From Bacillota bacterium (GTDB lineage Bacteria > Bacillota > Clostridia > Clostridiales > Clostridiaceae): a DNA stretch of 10,407 nt. Shown here in pieces: positions 5,078-10,407 of this stretch (its first letter is position 1; every line of letters starts with the position of its first letter). The notes below the pieces were generated by a model. That model made no database searches. It was given only the letters and a program-made list of their open reading frames with translations, and was not told the DNA's origin. The stretch lies in NCBI GenBank assembly GCA_023427705.1, contig JAEZAL010000294.1, positions 1-10,407 on the forward strand, given 5' to 3'. The position numbers and the translations under genes were made by a program.

Positions 5078-6910
5078 ATGAATAGGTTAATTAACACCCC
5101 TATAGATAAGGCTCAAGAAACAATAGAGCAATTATATGGGGATTTACAAAGAAGAATTGCAGTTAGTCCTAAAAGATCATGTCCAGTTGACTTATCTGCT
5201 GCATTTTTAAGAATGTGTCAGTGTCATACATGTGGTAAGTGTGTACCATGTAGAATTGGTCTTAAGCAATTAGAAAATTTAATAGATGATGTATTAGAAG
5301 GTAGGGGTACTGAAGATACACTTAGGCTTATTGAAAGAACAGCAGAAGGGATAGCAGATTCAGCAGACTGTGCATTAGGATATGAAGCTGCTGAAATGGT
5401 GCTAAAGGGGATTAAAGGATTTAGAGATGACTATGAACTTCATATAAGTGGTTATGACTGTGTAGAAAGACAAGAAAAGTCTATTCCTTGTACTGAACAA
5501 TGTCCAGCAGAAGTAGATATACCTGGATATATTGCATTAGTTGAAGAGGGAAGATATGCTGATGCTGTTAGACTTATAAGAAAAGACAATCCACTTCCAT
5601 TAACTTGTGCCTTTGTTTGTGAACATCCTTGCGAAAATAAATGCAGAAGAAATAATTTGGATTATTCTATTAACATAAGAGGACTAAAAAAGACGGCTGT
5701 TGAGGAAGCTGGCGATGTACCAATTCCTAAACCATATCCACCTACAAATAAAACTATTGCTATTGTAGGCGGAGGACCTAGTGGACTTACAGCTGCTTAT
5801 TATCTAAGCCTAATGGGACATAAAGTAACAATTTTTGAAAAAAGAAAGAAGCTTGGTGGAATGCTTCAATATGGAATTCCGAATTATAGATTACCTAAAG
5901 ATTTATTGGATAGAGAAATTAAAACAATATTAGCTAATGGTGTTGAAGTGAAAACAGAAGTTTCTATAGGTAAAGATATTTTAATGGAAGAACTTCGTAG
6001 GCACTATGATGCAGTTTATGTATCAATTGGTGCCCATGGATATAAGAAACTTGGAATATCAGGAGAAGATTCGCCTTCTGCTATATCAGCTGTACAATTT
6101 TTAAGAGATGTTGCTGATGATAATCCTCCAGATTTTAAGGGAAAAAATATTGTTGTAGTTGGAGGCGGAAATGTTGCTATGGATGCAGCTAGAACTGCAA
6201 TTAGACTTGGTGCATCAGAAGTAAGCATAGTATATAGAAGAAGAAAGATAGATATGACAGCATTACCTGATGAAGTAGAAGGAGCTGTAGCTGAAGGTTG
6301 TGAAATAATGGATCTTAAGTCCCCACTTAGTATAGAAAAAGATGGTGAGGATAAGATTAAAGGAATATGGGTTCAACCTCAAATAATAGGTCCAGTAGTA
6401 GATGGAAGAGCAAAACCTCTTAATTCTAGCAGAGATCCACAATTTATATCATGTGATATTGTAATTGTAGCTGTAGGTCAAGATATTGAGTCTAAGTATT
6501 TCGAAAAATGTGGAATAAATACTAAGATGGGAAGAATTATTGTATCAGAATCAGGAGAAGTATATGGACAAAAAGGTATATTTGCAGTAGGAGATTGTGT
6601 AACAGGACCATCTACAGTAATTAAGGCTATAGCATCAGGAAAAGTTGCAGCAGCTAATATAGATAGTTTCTTTGGATACAAACATATAATAAAGAGCGAT
6701 GTGGAAATACCAAATATAAAATTTAGAAGTAGTATTCCATGGGGCAGAGCTAATATGTCTGAAAGACCAGCACAAGAAAGAATAAGAGATTTTAATATAG
6801 CTGAGATGTCGCTTACATTAGAAGAAGCTAAGCAGGAAGCAGGAAGATGCTTACGTTGTGATCATTTGGGTTGTGGAGCATTCAAGGGAGGTAGAGTAGA
6901 TAGATGGTAA
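5078..6910 (+). CDS. Fe-S flavoprotein: NuoF C-terminal cluster domain fused to GltD/NfnL-like NAD(P) oxidoreductase
   Basis: A 610-residue cytoplasmic electron-transfer subunit. Residues 36-125 match only the C-terminal cluster domain of NuoF/HydB: CGKCVPCR (Cys52, 55, 58) plus ADCALG (Cys98) would bind one [4Fe-4S]; the FMN/NADH-binding part of NuoF is missing. Residues 128-210 form the GltD/dihydropyrimidine-dehydrogenase-type two-cluster domain (Cys138, 142, 177, 181, 185, 189). Then come an FAD Rossmann motif VGGGPSGLTAA (230-240), an NAD(P) motif VVGGGNVAMDAAR (360-372) followed by VYRRRK (385-390, favouring NADPH as in GltD), and the FAD-closing FAVGDC (502-507). The tail adds RCLRCDHLGC (Cys591, 594, 599). 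GGGAGGAT at 5064-5071 is a strong ribosome binding site. The gene overlaps hydA by 7 bases, so the product probably forms a complex with the hydrogenase and links it to NAD(P)H. Direction and any bifurcation are inference. Confidence 0.88.
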   Translation: MNRLINTPIDKAQETIEQLYGDLQRRIAVSPKRSCPVDLSAAFLRMCQCHTCGKCVPCRIGLKQLENLIDDVLEGRGTEDTLRLIERTAEGIADSADCALGYEAAEMVLKGIKGFRDDYELHISGYDCVERQEKSIPCTEQCPAEVDIPGYIALVEEGRYADAVRLIRKDNPLPLTCAFVCEHPCENKCRRNNLDYSINIRGLKKTAVEEAGDVPIPKPYPPTNKTIAIVGGGPSGLTAAYYLSLMGHKVTIFEKRKKLGGMLQYGIPNYRLPKDLLDREIKTILANGVEVKTEVSIGKDILMEELRRHYDAVYVSIGAHGYKKLGISGEDSPSAISAVQFLRDVADDNPPDFKGKNIVVVGGGNVAMDAARTAIRLGASEVSIVYRRRKIDMTALPDEVEGAVAEGCEIMDLKSPLSIEKDGEDKIKGIWVQPQIIGPVVDGRAKPLNSSRDPQFISCDIVIVAVGQDIESKYFEKCGINTKMGRIIVSESGEVYGQKGIFAVGDCVTGPSTVIKAIASGKVAAANIDSFFGYKHIIKSDVEIPNIKFRSSIPWGRANMSERPAQERIRDFNIAEMSLTLEEAKQEAGRCLRCDHLGCGAFKGGRVDRW

Positions 6911-8619
6911 ATATTATTATAGATAATAAGAATATAGTTGTGCCTAAAGAAATTACAATTCTTGAAGCAGCAAAGATTGCGGGAATAGAAATACCTACTC
7001 TATGCTACTTAAAGGACATTAATGAAATAGGAGCATGCAGAGTTTGCTTAGTTGAGATTGAGGGTATTAATAAGCTTGCAGCAGCATGTAATACTCCTAT
7101 TTCAGAAGGAATGATTATTAAAACTAATAGCCCAAGAGTGAGAAAGGCAAGAAAAATAAATGTAGAACTAATACTTTCACAACATAATTGTCGTTGTGCT
7201 ACTTGTATTAGAAATGGAAGTTGTAGGCTTCAAAGTATAGCAAGAGATTTAGGAATTAATAGTGCACCTTATAAGGAGGAAATAAAATATAAGCCATGGA
7301 GAAAGGATTTTCCTCTAATAAGAGATAATGAAAAGTGTATAAAATGCATGAGATGTGTTCAAGTATGTAATAAAGTACAAACATTAGGGGTATGGGATAC
7401 TACTGGTAGTGGTTCTAGAACTAATGTTGGTATATCTAAAAATAGTAAAATAGAAGATATAGATTGTTCATTATGTGGACAATGTATAACTCATTGTCCA
7501 GTTGGAGCTCTAGTTGAAAGAGATGATACTGAAAAAGTCTTTGATGCATTGGCAGATCCTGAAACAATTACTGTAGTACAAATTGCACCTGCAGTTAGAA
7601 CAGCATGGGGTGAAGAATTAGGTCTTTCTAGAGATGAAGCAACTGTAGGTAAAATAGTAGATGCTCTTAGAAAAATAGGATTTAATTATATATTTGATAC
7701 TAGCTTCGCAGCTGATTTAACTATAATGGAGGAAGGCACAGAGTTAATTGAGAAAATAAAAAACGGTGAAAAACTCCCTATGTTTACTTCATGTTGTCCA
7801 GGATGGGTAAGATTTGTAAAATCTCAATATCCAGATATGGTATCAAAACTTTCTACAGCAAAATCTCCACAGCAGATGTTTGGTGCAATAACAAAAACCT
7901 ATTTTGCAGAAAAGATGAATATTGATCCTAAAAAAATATATTGTGTTTCAATAATGCCATGTACTGCAAAAAAATATGAAAAAGATATACCAGGTATTAA
8001 TGGTTCAAAGGCGAATTTAGATGTAGATGCTGTATTAACTACAAGAGAACTTGTAAAAATGATAAGGGCTGAACATATAAATGCTAAGGACTTAAAAGAT
8101 GAGAATATGGATAATATATTAGGAGATGGAACTGGAGCAGGAGTGATTTTTGGAGCTACTGGAGGAGTAATGGAAGCAGCGTTGAGAAGTGCTCATTATT
8201 TACTTACTGGAGAAAATCCAAAGGTTGATAGTTTTAAAAAAGTAAGAGGGATGAATGGCTGGAAAGAATCTGAATTTGTTATTGGTAATACTACTTTAAG
8301 AGTAGCTATAGCAAGCGGTCTTGGTAATGCTAGAAAGTTAATGGATGCTATTAAAAATGATGAGGTTCAATATGACTTTGTTGAGATAATGGCATGTCCA
8401 GGAGGATGTTCTGGAGGTGGTGGTCAACCAATACTTTATAATATTGAACTTGCAGAGGATAGAGGAAATGTATTATATAGGCTTGATAAGAGCTCTAAAA
8501 AGAGATTCTCTCATGAGAATCCTTTAGTAATTCAATGTTATAACGAATATTTAGGTGAACCACTTTCTAAAAGGGCTCATAAACTTCTTCATTTTTCACA
8601 TAATGGCTTTCACGAGTAA
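6904..8619 (+). CDS. hydA: [FeFe]-hydrogenase, CpI-type with full accessory cluster set
   Basis: A 571-residue iron-only hydrogenase (2 H+ + 2 e- to H2), nearly the length and numbering of C. pasteurianum CpI (574). N-terminal [2Fe-2S] domain: Cys34, 45, 48, 62. His/Cys-ligated [4Fe-4S]: His94, Cys98, Cys101, Cys107. Two-cluster ferredoxin domain: Cys145, 148, 151, 155 and 188, 191, 194, 198. H-cluster motifs are complete: L1 TSCCPGW with Cys298 as proton-relay cysteine and Cys297 beside it; L2 MPCTAKK (Cys353); and L3 EIMACPGGCSGGG (Cys498, Cys502). Ligand Cys are expected at the L1, Cys353, Cys498 and Cys502 positions, so the enzyme should be active once HydE/F/G (not in this window) build the cluster. 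AAGGGAGGT at 6884-6892 lies inside the upstream gene; the ATG overlaps that gene's end by 7 bases, implying coupled translation. CpI itself is ferredoxin-linked; this one is tied to a flavoprotein. Confidence 0.96.
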   Translation: MVNIIIDNKNIVVPKEITILEAAKIAGIEIPTLCYLKDINEIGACRVCLVEIEGINKLAAACNTPISEGMIIKTNSPRVRKARKINVELILSQHNCRCATCIRNGSCRLQSIARDLGINSAPYKEEIKYKPWRKDFPLIRDNEKCIKCMRCVQVCNKVQTLGVWDTTGSGSRTNVGISKNSKIEDIDCSLCGQCITHCPVGALVERDDTEKVFDALADPETITVVQIAPAVRTAWGEELGLSRDEATVGKIVDALRKIGFNYIFDTSFAADLTIMEEGTELIEKIKNGEKLPMFTSCCPGWVRFVKSQYPDMVSKLSTAKSPQQMFGAITKTYFAEKMNIDPKKIYCVSIMPCTAKKYEKDIPGINGSKANLDVDAVLTTRELVKMIRAEHINAKDLKDENMDNILGDGTGAGVIFGATGGVMEAALRSAHYLLTGENPKVDSFKKVRGMNGWKESEFVIGNTTLRVAIASGLGNARKLMDAIKNDEVQYDFVEIMACPGGCSGGGGQPILYNIELAEDRGNVLYRLDKSSKKRFSHENPLVIQCYNEYLGEPLSKRAHKLLHFSHNGFHE

Positions 8620-8644
8620 TAAAGTTTCTAATTAATGAAAATTT

Positions 8645-8706
8645 AAAAGGAGATGTATCGTAAATGATTTTTTATCATTAGCGACACAGCTCCTTTAATT
8701 TTTGGC
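8645..8706 (+). terminator. Terminator after hydA, between convergent genes
   Basis: AAAGGAG (8646-8652) pairs with CTCCTTT (8690-8696). The inside pairs further (TGTATCG...AATGAT with ATCATTAGCGACA, imperfect), giving a long hairpin followed by AATTTTT. It separates the hydrogenase operon from the convergent P-II gene ending at 8751 and may work in both directions. Confidence 0.75.
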
Positions 8707-8750
8707 TATGTTTTAAAAGTGTATTAATATTAAGTAAAAGCAATATAATT

Positions 8751-9410
8751 TTATTCTTCATATAAGCCATAAGTCTTATTTATATCTTGAACAAATAGAA
8801 TTCCGTTTCCTGGTTTGTCCAACTTTAATTCTTCTCTTATTGAACCTACTATATCTGAAGTCTTATCGTTTTTAGATAAAATTATAACTACTTCTTTTTC
8901 TGGTTCTATTTCCATAGCAAAGACCTTGCTAGTTTCATGGATGCCTGATCCTCTAGAATTTATAATAGTTCCCCCTTGAGAACCTGCTTTAGTAGCTGCT
9001 TCTATAGCATCTTCTCCTCTTCCTTTATCTACTATTACAGTTATAACATTATACATATTATTCTCTCCACCCTTTTCTTCTTTATTACATTTACAACTTC
9101 TAGTTCCAAATACATCACATATATTCGTTGTGAAGGCTATTCCATGGTTAGGTTTGCTAAATTTAAATTCTTCATCTAATTTTACTAAAGCTTTATTTAC
9201 TAATTCGGTATTAGAAATCATCATTACTACTTCTTTGCTTACATCTGCCAGTCCTATAAAATCTAATATCTTATTGTTTACAGTTCCTTTACCTAAAATT
9301 ACTGTGCCTCCAGAAATTCCACTTTGTTTTGCTTTTTGCATTACCTTGCTTCCTAATCCTGATTTAACTATAACGCAAAGTAATTCAATATTACTCGAAT
9401 AACTAAACAT
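8751..9410 (-). CDS. Tandem P-II-domain protein, copy A
   Basis: A 219-residue cytoplasmic protein with two fused P-II-like (GlnB/GlnK-fold) domains, about residues 8-101 and 119-219, joined by a short linker containing CKC (106-108). Each half has the beta-alpha-beta start (IELLCVIVKSGLGSKVMQKAKQSG; NVITVIVDKGRGEDAIEAATKAG), a GGT-x-I strand and a G-x-G turn, and ends near the ligand-loop region (PNHGIAF; PGNGILFV). P-II proteins sense ATP/ADP, 2-oxoglutarate or other small ligands and regulate a partner; here the classical T-loop with the modified tyrosine is not present, so covalent uridylylation is unlikely. ATG 9410 has an AAAAGGGGG run 11 bases upstream. An internal ATG at 9056 (Met119) is preceded by GGGTGGAGA and could give the second domain alone. 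Copy B lies upstream; a terminator separates them. Confidence 0.85.
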   Translation of the reverse strand: MFSYSSNIELLCVIVKSGLGSKVMQKAKQSGISGGTVILGKGTVNNKILDFIGLADVSKEVVMMISNTELVNKALVKLDEEFKFSKPNHGIAFTTNICDVFGTRSCKCNKEEKGGENNMYNVITVIVDKGRGEDAIEAATKAGSQGGTIINSRGSGIHETSKVFAMEIEPEKEVVIILSKNDKTSDIVGSIREELKLDKPGNGILFVQDINKTYGLYEE

Positions 9411-9445
9411 TGATATTTAGTCCCCCTTTTTTACTTTAACCAAGT

Positions 9446-9542
9446 ACAAATTATAATAATAATCTTAAAGTTTTATTGTCCGGTAATTATTAACATAAAT
9501 CTTATCCTACATGAAAGTTAATACTATTTCAATATAAATTAG
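9446..9542 (-). promoter_or_regulatory. Likely promoter region for P-II copy A
   Basis: Because copy B is followed by a terminator, copy A should have its own promoter here. On the minus strand TTGAAA, 17 bases, TAGGAT is the best-spaced pair, and a TATAAT lies closer to the gene without a clear -35. Neither is strong enough to fix the start site. Confidence 0.3.
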
Positions 9543-9550
9543 TTGTAAAA

Positions 9551-9591
9551 TAAAAAAATAAGAAAATATTAAAAATTTTCTTATTTTTTTA
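9551..9591 (-). terminator. Bidirectional palindromic terminator between the two P-II genes
   Basis: A perfect 17-bp stem (9551-9567 with 9575-9591) with a 7-base loop and seven A/T at each base. On the minus strand it lies 12 bases after the stop of copy B and its own arm supplies the U-tract. It would end the DUF1538-copy B transcript. Confidence 0.75.
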
Positions 9592-9603
9592 CTATCTTTT
9601 AAC

Positions 9604-10275
9604 TTATTTCTCATATAATCCATAAGTTTTATTTATATCTTGAACATATATAATGCCATTTCCTGGCTCATTAATTTTAATTTCTTTTGAAATTGATTCT
9701 ACAATTTGTTTCGTTTGCTCTGTTTTTGATAAAATAAGAACTACTTCCTTTTCAGGTTCTATTTCCATAGCAAATACTTTACTAGTCTCATGAATTCCTG
9801 ATCCTCTTGCATTAATAATAGTGCCTCCTAATGATCCAGCTTTAGTTGCTGCATCTATTACATCCTCAGCTCTTCCTTTATCTACAATAATAGTTATAGA
9901 ATTATACATAACTTTATCAAAATCTCCCTCTTTAACTTTTTCACTTTCTTTGCAACTTCTAGTTCCAATTATATTAGATATTGATGTTGTAAAAGCTATT
10001 CCATGATTAGGCTTTTCAAATTTAAACTCTTCGTCTAATTTTATTAAAGCTTTTTCCATAATACTTTTCTTTGAAATCATTAAAACTACTTCTTTACGTA
10101 CATCTGCAAGTCCTAAAAATTCTAAAATTTTATTATTTACAGTTCCTTTTCCTAAAAGCACAGTTCCACCAGATATTCCATTTTCCTTAGCTTTGTGAAC
10201 CACTTTACTTCCTAAACCTAATTTAACTATAACGCAAAGAAGCTCAATATCTTTAAAATTAGAATTATTCAACAT
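9604..10275 (-). CDS. Tandem P-II-domain protein, copy B
   Basis: A 223-residue double P-II-like protein, clearly a duplicate of copy A: most of the second domain is identical (RGSGIHETSKVFAMEIEPEK and NKTYGLYE are shared exactly). Domain 1 spans about 11-104, domain 2 about 123-223. The linker (GTRSCKESEKVKEGDFDKV) differs from copy A and keeps only one of its two cysteines. ATG 10275 overlaps the end of the upstream membrane-protein gene by 11 bases, with GAAGGAG about 9-10 bases before it, so the two are translated together and the P-II protein probably regulates that membrane protein. An internal ATG at 9909 (Met123) has AGAGGGAGA upstream but at longer spacing than in copy A. As in copy A, the classical T-loop tyrosine is not evident. 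Ligand and partner are inferred, not shown. Confidence 0.86.
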   Translation of the reverse strand: MLNNSNFKDIELLCVIVKLGLGSKVVHKAKENGISGGTVLLGKGTVNNKILEFLGLADVRKEVVLMISKKSIMEKALIKLDEEFKFEKPNHGIAFTTSISNIIGTRSCKESEKVKEGDFDKVMYNSITIIVDKGRAEDVIDAATKAGSLGGTIINARGSGIHETSKVFAMEIEPEKEVVLILSKTEQTKQIVESISKEIKINEPGNGIIYVQDINKTYGLYEK

Positions 10276-10407
10276 CTACCCCAACTCCTTCTTTTTTAGA
10301 TTTAATTTTAAATATTAAACCTAATATTTGCAGAGCTATAATTGGCGTCATAGCAACCATAGCTATCATTCCAAAGCCATCTATTAAAACATCTGCTCCA
10401 TCTATTG
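10265..10407 (-). CDS. DUF1538-type membrane protein, C-terminal end (5' part outside window)
   Basis: The last 46 or so residues of a gene entering from the right edge on the minus strand; the frame is open from 10405 to the TAA at 10265-10267. The translated end reads IDGADVLIDGFGMIAMVAMT then PIIALQILGLIF and a charged tail KIKSKKEGVGVDVE. One transmembrane helix followed by a basic cytoplasmic tail, with the GFGMIAMVAMTPI pattern, resembles the C-terminus of DUF1538 membrane proteins (possible permeases of unknown substrate), which I recall next to P-II-like genes. It overlaps the copy B start by 11 bases. Only one helix is visible, so the family call is moderate. Confidence 0.6.
   Translation of the reverse strand, partial: IDGADVLIDGFGMIAMVAMTPIIALQILGLIFKIKSKKEGVGVDVE

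Noticed and set aside
8976..9402. Plus-strand open frames opposite the P-II genes
   Set aside because: Antisense shadows (Ser/Phe/Ile-rich) of well-supported P-II coding sequence; they lack start signals.
8751..10275. Direct repeats in DNA indicating a mobile element
   Set aside because: The similarity is protein-coding duplication of a whole P-II gene; no transposase, terminal inverted repeats or target duplications are visible.

Overview
The window is about 70% A+T, has strong purine-rich ribosome binding sites, and encodes an anaerobic hydrogen metabolism. This fits a Clostridium (sensu stricto) chromosome; the species cannot be fixed from the sequence alone. No mobile element, CRISPR array, tRNA or rRNA is visible.

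Layout: (1) bases 1-1031 hold the 3' end of a GntP-type organic-acid permease, then a MaoC/PhaJ-type (R)-enoyl-CoA hydratase, closed by a terminator. (2) Bases 1032-1433 carry no protein gene. They hold a promoter, a long rod-shaped foldable RNA (6S-like architecture, about 170 nt) and two U-tract hairpins in front of the next gene. (3) Bases 1434-3400 encode a MutS2-type ATPase without the C-terminal Smr nuclease domain, ending in a 42-bp perfect palindrome and a terminator. (4) Bases 3524-3877 encode a small protein with an Sm-like pattern, an Arg-rich stretch and an aromatic/proline tail. (5) Bases 3987-4640 encode a HAD phosphatase with its own extended -10 promoter and terminator. (6) Bases 4641-8697 are the centrepiece: a regulatory region with a perfect Rex-type box and a second palindrome over the -35, then two overlapping genes. 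The first encodes an unusual iron-sulfur flavoprotein (isolated NuoF C-terminal cluster domain fused to a GltD/NfnL-like FAD/NAD(P) module). The second encodes a CpI-type [FeFe]-hydrogenase. A terminator follows. (7) On the minus strand, bases 8751-10407 hold two near-duplicate genes, each encoding two fused P-II-like domains. The upstream copy overlaps the 3' end of a DUF1538-type membrane protein gene that runs off the window.

How the genes work together (inference): the flavoprotein probably passes electrons between NAD(P)H and the hydrogenase clusters, and transcription is tuned to the NADH/NAD+ ratio by Rex. The minus-strand block looks like a small-ligand-sensing P-II module regulating a membrane protein of unknown substrate. 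The most promising undescribed items are the P-II-pair/DUF1538 cassette, the NuoFc-GltD-HydA enzyme and the structured RNA upstream of the mutS2-like gene.
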